A DNA stretch of 35,611 nt from Streptomyces boluensis (lineage in GTDB: Bacteria > Actinomycetota > Actinomycetes > Streptomycetales > Streptomycetaceae). Below the pieces are notes generated by a model. The model was not told where the DNA came from. It saw nothing but the letters and a program-made list of their open reading frames with translations, and searched no databases. Made by a program: the position numbers and the translations under genes. Each line of letters starts with the position of its first letter. Position 1 is the first letter of the stretch. Positions 7,532 through 16,300 of the stretch are shown one piece after another. Where the stretch lies: positions 1 through 35,611 of the forward strand of contig NZ_JAAAHS010000032.1 of assembly GCF_009908195.1 (NCBI RefSeq), in the 5' to 3' direction.

Positions 7532-8071
7532 TCAGCCTGTTGAGCGGATCATCACCGTGAGGCGGGGCGAGGCCGGTGACGGCTGGCTGTGGCCGATGTC
7601 CTCGTATCTCCACGACTCGTAGAGAGCGTGGACTTTCCCGTCCCCTGCTGCTTCGTTGACCATCAGCGTCACGTACGACTCATCACAGCCGGCAAGGAGC
7701 GTGTCGTGTATGTGTCGCGCTACTCCGGTGCCCCGCCATGCGGGGCGCACGCCGATCTCCTTCAGCGCCAGGGCTGCACGCACGGTGTACTTCTCGCTTG
7801 GCGCGGGGTTGGTGCGCTGCCAGTACCGGTCCCCGTCCTCGATCGTGTTGCCGTAGGCGTACCCCACCGGACGCTCGCCCTCGTAGGCGAGTACCGCCTG
7901 AAAGCCGGCCTCGGTGCCGTGCCGGTCCAGCCGCTCGCCGAAGGAGGACACCGCGTAGTTCGCATGATGGAGCAGCGGTGCCCGTACTTCGGCATACACG
8001 TCAAGCAAGTCGTCGCGGACGGCGTCCAGTTCGGTGAAGGAGCGGAGTTCGATGGCGGGTGCCGAGGTCAT
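7532..8071 (-). CDS. GNAT-family N-acetyltransferase
   Basis: Transfers an acetyl group from acetyl-CoA to an unknown amine. The 179-residue protein has the GNAT fold order: PVGYAYGN (beta4), then ALKEIGVRPAWRGTGVARHI, which contains the acetyl-CoA motif A (RGTGVA), and HALYESWRYEDIGH near the end. It is a clear paralogue of the GNAT gene 68 bases upstream. ATG at 8071 with GGAGG about 10 bases upstream. Third gene of a leftward unit that starts with an HTH-TPR regulator. The substrate cannot be told. Confidence 0.88.
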   Translation of the reverse strand: MTSAPAIELRSFTELDAVRDDLLDVYAEVRAPLLHHANYAVSSFGERLDRHGTEAGFQAVLAYEGERPVGYAYGNTIEDGDRYWQRTNPAPSEKYTVRAALALKEIGVRPAWRGTGVARHIHDTLLAGCDESYVTLMVNEAAGDGKVHALYESWRYEDIGHSQPSPASPRLTVMIRSTG

Positions 8072-8139
8072 GCGTTGGGCCTCCAGGCGGCGGTGTGCTC
8101 GGTCCAGGTGCTCGCGCTGGCACTGCTCGGTGGGTGCAG

Positions 8140-8646
8140 TTACCGGAGGTCCCTGAGCATCACTGCGTACTGGGGCGAGTCGTCGTGTGACTTGGACTCA
8201 TCCACCTTTCGGTACCCCCAGCTCTCGTAGAGCCGCACGACCTTCTCGTGTGCGATCTCCACCTGAAGCGAGACCACCCTCGCATCCACGGGGGCTATCA
8301 GTGCGTCATGGATCTTCTTGGCTCTGCCCGTCCCGCGCCACTTGGGTAGCACCATGAGTTCAGACAACGCGAAGACGGGGCCTCGTAGATCACTGGGCCG
8401 GGTGCTGCCCTGCCACCAACCACCGGGCGCGAGAACTGAGCCGTAGGCGTAGCCGACCGGGCCTCCGTTCTCCCAGCCGGATACGCACCTCCAGTTCGTC
8501 CGTGAGGACCACCGGTCCAGGAAGTACGTGAAGCGCTCGCGAGAATGGAACGGGTCGGGGTTGTCCGCGTACACCTCGTCGTGGATGTCCAGCAGCATCG
8601 AACGCACATCTTGAGCGTCGACGTGGCCGTACCGCCTCAGATCCAT
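8140..8646 (-). CDS. GNAT-family N-acetyltransferase, paralogue of the next gene
   Basis: About 168 residues with GPVGYAYGSVL, ALSELMVLPKWRGTGRAKKI (motif A RGTGRA) and VRLYESWGYRKVDES, the order of a GNAT enzyme. The ATG at 8646 is preferred because GAGGAG lies eight bases upstream; a start seven codons earlier is possible. The start lies inside the 3' end of the upstream regulator gene (10-base overlap), so translation is coupled to it. The two GNAT genes share layout and motif spacing, suggesting duplication. The acceptor is unknown. Confidence 0.88.
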   Translation of the reverse strand: MDLRRYGHVDAQDVRSMLLDIHDEVYADNPDPFHSRERFTYFLDRWSSRTNWRCVSGWENGGPVGYAYGSVLAPGGWWQGSTRPSDLRGPVFALSELMVLPKWRGTGRAKKIHDALIAPVDARVVSLQVEIAHEKVVRLYESWGYRKVDESKSHDDSPQYAVMLRDLR

Positions 8647-9890
8647 TGACGAGACTCCTCGGTCCACCCGGTTACTTCAGGCGCCTTCGATCCGGAGGCG
8701 ATGAGCAGTTCACGCCCCCTGGCCAAGGTCTTGGCAGTCCTTTGCGACCCAGACTCGGGAAGCAGCAGGGCTGATGCCTTCTTCGCCGTGGCGCAGCTCA
8801 ATTCAAGCTCACCCTGCCTGACCTGCGCCAGAGATAGGTGCGCGGTGAACAGCGCTCTGTCGCGGGCCATGTCCTCGGGGATGGCCGACAGTGTTCGGTG
8901 CAGACAGAACTCCGCCCGGCCGTGCTCCCCGACCGCGGTCCATACGTACGAGGACAAGGCGTCGAACTCGGCGGCCCCGTAAAAGCTGATCCAGTCTGAG
9001 TGCACAGCCTGAGTGCTGCGGCCGAAGTTCTTCTCTGCCAGCCCGAGAGCGCGTAGGGCGTCTGTGTGCTGATCCAGTCGGGCCAGCGCATTGGCGTTGC
9101 GCATGTGCCCGAGAGAGGCAAAGAGAGGATCACGTCGTGCTGCGGTCGAACGCTTCATCACCTCGGCGCTAGCCGCAGCTTCAGCGTGGTTCTCTCGCAT
9201 ACTCGACGCGAGCATCAGGTGATCCCACACGCGATACATCGTCTGGCTGTCCCGTGACAGGCCGGCCAGGGTCATGGCCTTGTCCAGGTGTGCACGAGCC
9301 CGCTTCGGGGAGCTTGCGTCGAGGGCGGCAAACGCCGCAGCTGCCATCGCTTCGGCAGCAAGGCGATGGAGCATGTCCCGTACGCGACTGGAGACCGTTC
9401 CGGTGGTGAGGGCGGATTGGACCCGCGTGCCAAGCTCGATGGCCAGGTTCTCCACCCGCCTCGTGCCACCCACAACTCGGTCTTCCTGAAGGATCTTCAC
9501 GTAGTCCTGGCGAAACCTGTCGACGTCACTGACACCCAGCCGTCTCTGACTTGCCTTCGGAGCAGCGATGGCCAAGCCCGCTCCACCCACTGCGTTAACG
9601 AATGCGCGACGCTGCACGGGCCCGTCCTCCGATGGTGCGCGACTCTTCCGTCGTCGGGGGACGAACCCTAAGTCCTCGGACGAGGCGTCCAGCACCTCTT
9701 CGATGCAAAGCCGGATGCGGTCCTGCGGCCACTTGGTCTCGTATCGCAGCCAGCGGCGCACGTCTGCGTCAGTGACCGAGCCATGAGAGCCGGTAAGTCG
9801 TTCGACCGCGAGGTTAATTTCCCTGGCCAACCCGGCCTGGGAGAAGCCGAGTTGTTCGATCCGCGCTTCCAGCTTCGTGTTCGCGTACAC
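8637..9890 (-). CDS. HTH-TPR transcriptional regulator
   Basis: A 417-residue protein with an N-terminal HTH-like region (LGFSQAGLAREINLAVERL, residues about 13-31, then VRRWLRYETKW) followed by a linker and alpha-helical repeats to the end (for example AAEAMAAAAFAALDASSPK and HMRNANALARLDQH). This is the usual architecture of Streptomyces XRE-TPR regulators. The start is GTG at 9890 with no clear ribosome binding site. It heads a leftward unit with two GNAT genes and is divergent from the DUF5999/CPBP genes; the 158-base gap carries direct and inverted repeats that could be its sites. Confidence 0.8.
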   Translation of the reverse strand: MYANTKLEARIEQLGFSQAGLAREINLAVERLTGSHGSVTDADVRRWLRYETKWPQDRIRLCIEEVLDASSEDLGFVPRRRKSRAPSEDGPVQRRAFVNAVGGAGLAIAAPKASQRRLGVSDVDRFRQDYVKILQEDRVVGGTRRVENLAIELGTRVQSALTTGTVSSRVRDMLHRLAAEAMAAAAFAALDASSPKRARAHLDKAMTLAGLSRDSQTMYRVWDHLMLASSMRENHAEAAASAEVMKRSTAARRDPLFASLGHMRNANALARLDQHTDALRALGLAEKNFGRSTQAVHSDWISFYGAAEFDALSSYVWTAVGEHGRAEFCLHRTLSAIPEDMARDRALFTAHLSLAQVRQGELELSCATAKKASALLLPESGSQRTAKTLARGRELLIASGSKAPEVTGWTEESRQWI

Positions 9891-9923
9891 AGGACGAAGG
9901 TAGCGCTCCGCGATCAGGCCACG

Positions 9924-9982
9924 ACAGCGCGAAGGTAAAAATCACCGGGGTCATGCGCTGTAGTTCCACCTGGTTCCACCTG
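9924..9982. promoter_or_regulatory. Repeat elements in a divergent control region
   Basis: Two perfect tandem copies of GTTCCACCTG at 9963-9972 and 9973-9982, plus an inverted pair ACAGCGC (9924-9930) and GCGCTGT (9955-9961). They lie between the leftward HTH-TPR regulator and the rightward small-protein genes. They are good candidates for regulator binding sites; I see no unambiguous -35/-10 pair. Confidence 0.5.
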
Positions 9983-10048
9983 TCGCCGCTGTCGTGCCGG
10001 TCGTTCACTGGTTGTCGCCTGAAGGCGTCCCGAACCCGAAGTAGGGCG

Positions 10049-10276
10049 ATGACGGAATGTCAGAACGTAGGCGAGCTCCGTATGCGCTGGTCGCCGTACC
10101 GCGACACCGGCCACACGGTCGAGTGGGGCGACCCCACCCCCGAGTGGTGGGAGGACGACACGGTCTTCGGCCGCTTCTACGGCTACAGCGAGGACGCCAT
10201 CGCCCGCTTCGTGCGGCACCACCCACGAACCCCCTCTTCAACTGTCTCCGAAACGTGCTCCCCCACGGCCTCGTAA
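10049..10276 (+). CDS. Small Trp-rich protein of unknown function
   Basis: About 75 residues. The middle (VEWGDPTPEWWEDDTVFGRF then YGYSEDAIARFV) is rich in Trp and acidic residues and reads like a real folded small protein. The C-terminal stretch after it is low-complexity and could reflect a late frameshift. The start is ATG at 10049 with AGGG close upstream, or ATG at 10082. I recognise no family. It lies upstream of the DUF5999 gene in the same direction. Confidence 0.55.
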   Translation: MTECQNVGELRMRWSPYRDTGHTVEWGDPTPEWWEDDTVFGRFYGYSEDAIARFVRHHPRTPSSTVSETCSPTAS

Positions 10277-10327
10277 CCGCTGAAGAGGGCCCAACTCCCT
10301 TTCCCCGCACCCGAGAGGACCAGAACC

Positions 10328-10528
10328 ATGTGCGCGCACACCCCGTCGTGCCCCACGGCAGACGCTCCCGACAGGGAGGCCGCGCATCTCATAGCGCCCC
10401 ACCCGGAACAAGGCTGCCTGCTCTGCAACGGCGTCCTGCTCTTCGACACCGGCGAGCTTCTGCCCAACGGCGAGGTCATCGCCCCGCACCGGGCTCTCCC
10501 CTCTCTCGTGCTGGCGGTGACCGCGTGA
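10328..10528 (+). CDS. DUF5999-family small protein, copy 1
   Basis: A 66-residue protein with the family pattern: a Cys/His start MCAHTPSCPTAD, the centre HPEQGCLLCNGVLLF, then DTGELLPNGEVIAPHR. DUF5999 proteins are small Streptomyces proteins of unknown function, frequent near regulators and on mobile elements. GAGAGGA lies upstream of the ATG. Its stop overlaps the GTG of the following membrane protease-like gene (GTGA). A second copy in this window (30295-30489) has the same overlap with its downstream gene. The family has Trp before LLCNG; this copy reads GCLLCNG. Confidence 0.82.
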   Translation: MCAHTPSCPTADAPDREAAHLIAPHPEQGCLLCNGVLLFDTGELLPNGEVIAPHRALPSLVLAVTA

Positions 10529-11601
10529 GCACATTGGACACAGTGGGTTCCGATAGGTCACGGCCCCTCTCCCTCGTCATCCAAGTGGGAGGGCTGATAT
10601 TGATCGCCGGTTTGGCTCCAGTGGCCGGCGGCCTCATGCAGGCCGGTGCCTTATACGGAGTGCAGTGGCCACGGGGAGCCTTCCGCCTGCTCCAGTTGGG
10701 GCACGTTGCGGCCGCCGTGATTCTGTTCTTCTGGCTTTCGTGGGTGGTCATAGCCCGTACCACACGCTGTCGGACCCGCCCACGGCGGCGGTTGCTCCAC
10801 CGGGGCGCCGCGGTCGCTTCCGGGGCGCTCGCGGTCTGCGCCGCTGCACCCGGGACTGGGCCGGTGGGCAAGGCGATCTTCGGGTGCGTGGTGGCATGGC
10901 TGGCACTGGAGGTGTGCCGAGCACAGGGCCTGAACCTGGACAAGGGGCCCGGCGCGGTGGCCGTGCCCCGGGGACGCGCCCAGGTATGGACGGTAGTGAA
11001 GTACACCTTCCTCGCATGCGCTGTAGGCGGGGCCGCGACGATGCTGTTGCAGCAGGCTTTCCGCCTTCTCGACACGGCGGCCGTGCCTGTCATGAAGGTG
11101 GATCAGCTCTCCACACTCGGTCTCTCCAGCCCGAGCGACCTTGTCTTCGCAGCCGTGTGGGCGGTGGCGATCGAGGACGTGGTGATCGTTGCGGCCGTCA
11201 TCGCGCTGCTGACAGCCGCCCGTCGTCCCTCCTGGGAGATCTACGCCACGGTGTGCGTCATCGAGGTTGTCTTGCACGGCTACTTCGGACTTCCTGCCGT
11301 CGGCATGGCCCTGTACGCCGCGGGCCGCGTCTGGCTCTACCAGCGATACGGACGCCTCGTCCCGTTGCTCATCGGCCACTTCGCCGCTGATCTCTGGGGC
11401 GGCGTGATCATGCCGCTCCCGCTGAGTCACCGACTCGTGGCAGTGGTAGTGCTCCTCATCCCGTTGCTCCTGATCGAGCGGTGGGTGCAGGACCCCGCAG
11501 CCGCCGAAGCATCTGACTCGCCGGTCCTTCCTCCAGCGCGTACGGCGCAGGCAGAAGGATCTGGTCCGCACCCGGCCGCCACACTCACGAAGGCACCGTG
11601 A
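10525..11601 (+). CDS. CPBP-type intramembrane protease-like protein
   Basis: A 358-residue integral membrane protein with about eight hydrophobic segments. The three CPBP (CAAX protease/Abi) motifs are recognisable in degenerate form: AIEDVV (Glu217-Asp218, usually EE), VVLHGYFG (His251) and GHFAADLWG (His285 with Asp289). CPBP proteins process prenylated peptides, and in bacteriocin clusters act in processing or self-immunity. The GTG at 10525 overlaps the DUF5999 stop. It precedes the lanthipeptide genes but is separated from them by a strong terminator. A role in leader removal or immunity is a guess from location, relevant because no other protease or transporter is present. Confidence 0.72.
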   Translation: MSTLDTVGSDRSRPLSLVIQVGGLILIAGLAPVAGGLMQAGALYGVQWPRGAFRLLQLGHVAAAVILFFWLSWVVIARTTRCRTRPRRRLLHRGAAVASGALAVCAAAPGTGPVGKAIFGCVVAWLALEVCRAQGLNLDKGPGAVAVPRGRAQVWTVVKYTFLACAVGGAATMLLQQAFRLLDTAAVPVMKVDQLSTLGLSSPSDLVFAAVWAVAIEDVVIVAAVIALLTAARRPSWEIYATVCVIEVVLHGYFGLPAVGMALYAAGRVWLYQRYGRLVPLLIGHFAADLWGGVIMPLPLSHRLVAVVVLLIPLLLIERWVQDPAAAEASDSPVLPPARTAQAEGSGPHPAATLTKAP

Positions 11602-11621
11602 TGGTGCCGCCTCCTAGACCG

Positions 11622-11665
11622 CCGCTCGGCGGCCCGGATGTGTGACGGGTCGGGCCGCCGAGCGG
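11622..11665 (+). terminator. Hairpin terminator after the CPBP gene
   Basis: A perfect 15-bp stem, CCGCTCGGCGGCCCG (11622-11636) with CGGGCCGCCGAGCGG (11651-11665), 20 bases past the stop codon. It should separate the DUF5999-CPBP unit from the lanthipeptide operon. A smaller hairpin (GGCACC/GGTGCC, 11592-11608) spans the end of the gene. Confidence 0.8.
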
Positions 11666-11772
11666 TTACAAGCCCGGCGCGCGGCTTTCGCCTCGTCCTT
11701 GAAGCGAGCCCTCGCGGCAGCGCACCGGCCTCTGCAAACCCGCTAGACCCGAAGCGAAGGTTAGGCACCGAC

Positions 11773-13005
11773 ATGACGAACGAAAGCACCCGCGAACAGG
11801 GCCGTACGGAACAGCAGTTGCGTGACGACCTGGCGCAGAAGCTCATCGAATTCGGAGCGGCGCGCAGCCCCGGCGTCGTGACCGCCTTCCGGAACGTGCG
11901 GCGGCACCTGGCCACGCCCGAGGTGGACATGGCCCGTACGTATGACGCCGAATTTGCCGCGATCACCAAGACCGACGAGCACGGGGTGGACATCAGCTCG
12001 GTGTCCGCGCCGCGTGTGCAGGCCATGCAGATGGAACAGGCCGACCTCGCTCCGGGCATGACCGTGCTGGAGATCGGCTCAGGCGGCCCCAACGCCGCCA
12101 ACCTGGCTGAGGTAGTCGGGGAGAACGGCCACGTCGTGACCGTGGACATTGACCCGGAGGTCACGGACCGCGCCACCAGGTTCCTGAAGGCCACCGGCTA
12201 CCAGAACGTCACCGTGCTGACCGCCGACGCCGAGCATGGTGCCCCCGAGCACGCGCCGTTCGACCGGATCATCGTGACCGTCCAGGCCGCCGACATCCCG
12301 CCGGAATGGACCGCCCAACTCAAAGACGGCGGACGCCTCGTCGTACCCCTGCGGATGCGCGGGTTGACGCGCACGGTCGCCCTCGTTCGCGACGGCGACA
12401 GGCTCGTCAGCGACGGGGTCGAGCTGTGCGGTTTCGTCCCCATGCAGGGCCTCGGCGAGAACCGCGTTCGTCTCGCCGTCCTCCACGACGTGGAGGGCGA
12501 GGAGGTCGGCCTGCGCCTGGACGGCCACCCCGAACCCGACACCGACGCCCTCGCCAAGGCGCTGATCACGCCGCCGAACAAGGCGTGGTCGGGCGTGACG
12601 CTCGGCGGCAGCGAGTCCAACGAGCACCTCGACATGTGGCTGACCACCGAGCTCGACAACCTCCCGCTCCTGGCCGCGAAGCCTGGCGCACGGCAGCGCG
12701 GCTTGGTGGCCTCAGCCTCCCCGCTGGGCATCCCCACGCTCGTGGACGGCGACTCCTTCGCCTACCGCACCGTGCGGGCCACCGACGAGGACGACCGCTA
12801 CGAGCTGGGTGCCATCGGGCACGGCCCGCACGGACAGCAGCTCGCCGAGCGCCTGGTCGAGGAGATCCGCACCTGGGACCGCGACCACCGAGGCGACCGG
12901 GCGCACATCGAGGTCTACCCGGCGGGCACGCCGGATGACCGCCTTCCCGCTGACGGCCGACGCATCGAGCGGCGGCACTCGCGGGTCACGATCACCTGGC
13001 CGTAG
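11773..13005 (+). CDS. FxLD-system protein-L-isoaspartate-type O-methyltransferase
   Basis: A 410-residue SAM methyltransferase related to protein-L-isoaspartate methyltransferase. In lanthipeptide systems such enzymes methylate a specific Asp of the modified core, which collapses to a succinimide and then isoaspartate (established for OlvSA). Seen here: the PIMT-type substrate loop DISSVSAPRVQAMQ (residues 73-86), SAM motif I VLEIGSGGPNAANLA (98-112) and motif II VTVDIDPEV. About 180 extra C-terminal residues are present, the size of the FxLD-linked subfamily. The start at 11773 has a weak upstream AAGG. It lies 63 bases before the precursor gene, whose core contains two Asp residues. Confidence 0.9.
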   Translation: MTNESTREQGRTEQQLRDDLAQKLIEFGAARSPGVVTAFRNVRRHLATPEVDMARTYDAEFAAITKTDEHGVDISSVSAPRVQAMQMEQADLAPGMTVLEIGSGGPNAANLAEVVGENGHVVTVDIDPEVTDRATRFLKATGYQNVTVLTADAEHGAPEHAPFDRIIVTVQAADIPPEWTAQLKDGGRLVVPLRMRGLTRTVALVRDGDRLVSDGVELCGFVPMQGLGENRVRLAVLHDVEGEEVGLRLDGHPEPDTDALAKALITPPNKAWSGVTLGGSESNEHLDMWLTTELDNLPLLAAKPGARQRGLVASASPLGIPTLVDGDSFAYRTVRATDEDDRYELGAIGHGPHGQQLAERLVEEIRTWDRDHRGDRAHIEVYPAGTPDDRLPADGRRIERRHSRVTITWP

Positions 13006-13068
13006 CCACCACAACGACCGCGGTCCAGGTAGTCAGCACATCCCTACAACTCCCTGGAGGAGAACGAG

Positions 13069-13266
13069 ATGGCACAGCAGATCAGCTCCAGCAGCACGGT
13101 GCTGAAGGCGGCGACCGACTTCCGCGCCGACGGCGGGGACTTCGACCTGGCGATCGAGACCATCGCCTCGGCTCCCGTTCTCGGCTCGCTGCTGAACGAC
13201 ACCAGCGACAACTGCACCTCCACCTGCGCGTCGGCCTGCTCGAACAGCACCTGCATCGGCGGCTGA
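13069..13266 (+). CDS. FxLD-family class I lanthipeptide precursor
   Basis: A 65-residue precursor. The leader (about residues 1-42) contains the family motif in GGDFDLAIETI (F-x-L). The core is about NDTSDNCTSTCASACSN followed by STCIGG. It has four Cys and nine Ser/Thr, so up to four lanthionine or methyllanthionine rings can form. Two Asp residues (in NDT and TSD) precede the first Cys and are candidate targets of the adjacent methyltransferase. GGAGGAG lies about five bases before the ATG, one of the strongest ribosome binding sites in the window, fitting a highly translated precursor. The leader-core boundary is my estimate; no GG, GA or PR protease site is obvious. Confidence 0.92.
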   Translation: MAQQISSSSTVLKAATDFRADGGDFDLAIETIASAPVLGSLLNDTSDNCTSTCASACSNSTCIGG

Positions 13267-13297
13267 CCGGCAGTACCAGCACCAGTAGCTGACGGTG

Positions 13298-13335
13298 CCC
13301 GGGGGCGGGGGTTCGTTCAACCGCCCGCCCCCGGG
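13298..13335 (+). terminator. Attenuator hairpin between precursor and LanB genes
   Basis: A GC-only 12-bp stem, CCCGGGGGCGGG (13298-13309) with CCCGCCCCCGGG (13324-13335), extended by GGTT/AACC around a bulged base. It lies 31 bases after the precursor stop and 25 before the LanB start. Partial termination here would give much more precursor mRNA than enzyme mRNA, a common layout in lanthipeptide operons. Confidence 0.75.
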
Positions 13336-13360
13336 TGCGCCGCGAGCCGAAGGAGTACGG

Positions 13361-16300
13361 ATGTACCGCAGCATTGACGCGAGCATGATCAGGGCATCGG
13401 TCTTTCCGCTCAACTGCGCCGCGCCCACCTGGCCCGGAGAGAGCGCGAGTACAGAGCAGGTCACCGAGTGGATCGAACACGTCTGGGCAGACGATCCGCG
13501 CGCCGAAGCCATCAGCCACGCCTCACCCCTCCTCGCATCGGCCGTACGAGAAGTCGTCGCCGGTACAGCACGTCCGTCTCGCGCCCGTCGCACCGGCCGG
13601 TCCCTGGCCCGCTACCTTCTGCGGATGCGCTACCGCGCGACTCCCTTCGGGCTGTTCGCTGGTCCGGCCGTCGCGCACACTGGCCAGGAGGCACACGTCC
13701 ACTGGGGGCACGCGGACCGGGCATTCGCTCACGCCTCCGCCGCGTGGCTGCACGAGATCACCACCGCCTTTGAGCGTGACCCTGCGGTGCTCCACTACCT
13801 GACGGTGGTCGCCGATCCCGGCCACATCGTGCGCGGTTCCCGCATCACCGTCCTGAACCAGCCGGGCAGCGAAGGTCCCACCGACACAAGCCTCCGGCGC
13901 ACCCGGGCCGGCGAGGCCGCATTGAAACTGGCGCGCCACCCGATCCCGGCTCACGTCCTGATGGCCAAGCTCGGCATCGAACACCCCGAGGCTCCGAAGG
14001 CCGCCATCGAGGACATGGTGCGCAACCTCGTCGCGCACCGCGTCCTGCTGACCGAACTCCGAGCGCCGATGACCTGCCCCGATGCGCTGGGATACCTCGT
14101 TACCCGGCTCGAAGAGAGCGGCACCGACGTGCCTGCGGTCACCCGGCTTCGCTCCATCCAGGGACTCCTGGAACAGCATGACCGCGCACCCGCCGAGGAA
14201 CAGCCCAAACTGCGCGAGCAGGTGACCGCCGCGATGAGCACGCTAACCGGCGTCACCGACCGCACCCTCATGGTCAACATCCGACCAGACGCCGACATCA
14301 TCCTTCCGCAACACGTCGCCCGCGAGGCAGAACGAGCCCTGGACCTCATGACCAGGATCACGCCCTACCCGCACGGCTCTGCCGCGTGGACGGACTACCG
14401 GTCAAGGTTCCTGGAGCGGTACAGCATGGGGACCGTCGTGCCGGTGCGCGAGCTGACTGACCCCGACACCGGCCTCGGCTTTCCCGTCGGCTACCGCGGT
14501 ACCGTCCTGCCTCGCCCCGTCCTTGCCACGTCGCCGCGCGACGAACACCTGCTCCGGCTCGCCCAGGACGCGGCTCTCACCGACCAACGGGAGATCGTCC
14601 TCACCGAGGAGGACATCGACGCCCTCTCCCTGGGCGAACCCACGGCGGTCCCCGCCCACGTAGAGCTGTGCTTCAGCGTGTTGGCACAGTCCACCCGCGC
14701 GCTGACCGAGGGACGATTCACCCTGTCCACCGTCGGACTGTCGCTGGCTGCCGGGACGCTCACCGGCCGATTCCTGCCGATGCTGGACCCGGCGGACCAG
14801 GCCCGAATGGCGGCCGAGTACAACGCTCTGCCCACGCTGACCGAGGACGCGGTACGCGTGCAGCTCTCCTCGCCTCCGCTCAAGGGCCAGACCTACAACG
14901 TCGCCCGAGCGCCCTTGACCGCTCCCGAGGCACTGGCCATCGGCGAGTACAACCCAGACGCCACGATCGAACTGGATGACCTGGGGGTCGTAGCGGATGC
15001 CGGGCGGCTCTACCTCGTCTCCCTCTCCACCGGGCGCTGCCTGGAGCCGTCCGTGATGAGCGCGGTCGAATTGAGCACGGCGACACATCCCCTGGTCCGG
15101 TTCCTGTGCGAGGTCCACCGCTCCCACGCCGCCATCCTTGCCCCCTTCGCCTGGGGCGCCGCCGCGACGCTGCCGTTCCTCCCAGAAGTCCGCTTCGGCC
15201 GCACGATTCTCTCCGCAGCGTGCTGGCGCCTACGCGCCCGCGACCTGGACGATCCCGAGTGTTGGGAGCAGGACTTCATCAACTGGCGTATCCAGTACGG
15301 CGTTCCCCGCGCTGTGTACGTCGGCTCCAGCGACCAGCAGCTCCGCCTCGACCTCGACTTGTCCGCTCACCGCGACCTGCTCCGCGCCGAGTTGGACCAT
15401 CACCGCGTTCTCTCCCTGCACGAGGCACCCGAAGAGAGCGCGTACGGCTGGATCGGCCGCGCTCATGAGGTGACCATGTGCTTCGCCGCCGCCCAGACGG
15501 CCACCCCGCCCCCCACCCGCTACGCGGTTGCCCGGCGCGACGCCGGCCGACTTCCGGGAGCCACGGACGACGCGTACCTGAAGGTCTACGGCAGCGAGGC
15601 CCGCGCCCCCGAGGTGCTGACCACCCACCTGCCCCGGCTGCTCGACGAGTTGGAGACATCGCCGGAGGCGTGGTTCATCCGGTACGCGGACCCCGAACCG
15701 CACTTGCGTATCCGGCTGCCCCTGCCGTCTCCGAACGCGTTCGGAGACGCGGCCCGAACGGTGGCGGAATGGGCGGACGAGCTGCGTGACGAGGGCCTGA
15801 TCCAGCGCGTGCAGTGGGACACCTACCTTCCGGAGACCGGCCGATACGGCTCCGGCGCCGAACTGGCAGTCGCAGAGCGGTACTTCGCTGCCGACACGGC
15901 TGCCGCCTTGGCCCAGATGCGCCTGGGGCTCTCCCCGGAACTGCGTCCCGCCATCACCGCAGGCTCATACGTGGACATCGCCACCGGCTTCCTCGGCTCC
16001 CCCGCCGCAGGGCACTCCTGGCTGGTCCAACACCTGCTGCGCAGCGACGGCGTGACAGCGCCACGGCACACACAGGCCCTCGTGCTGCGGCTCACGGAGA
16101 GCGCCGACGCCGGTCCGGCTCTCACAGGCCTCCCCGGGGGCGACACCGTCCGGGACGCGTGGCAGCGCCGACGAGACGCCCTTGCCCGTTATCACCAGGC
16201 CCTCGACGCAGCAGGGCTCGACCCGTCCGGCGTCCTGCCGTCCCTGCTGCACATGCACCACAACCGCGTCGCGGGCATCGACCGTGACGCCGAAGCCCTC

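Noticed and set aside
10057..10524. N-terminal extension of the CPBP protein through the upstream small genes
   Set aside because: This frame overlaps the DUF5999 gene and has no membrane or domain features; the GTG at 10525 with the GTGA overlap is a better start.
13295..13360. An N-terminal extension of LanB
   Set aside because: The extra 22 codons are Gly/Pro-rich translation of the attenuator hairpin; the ATG at 13361 has a good ribosome binding site and matches the LanB N-terminus.
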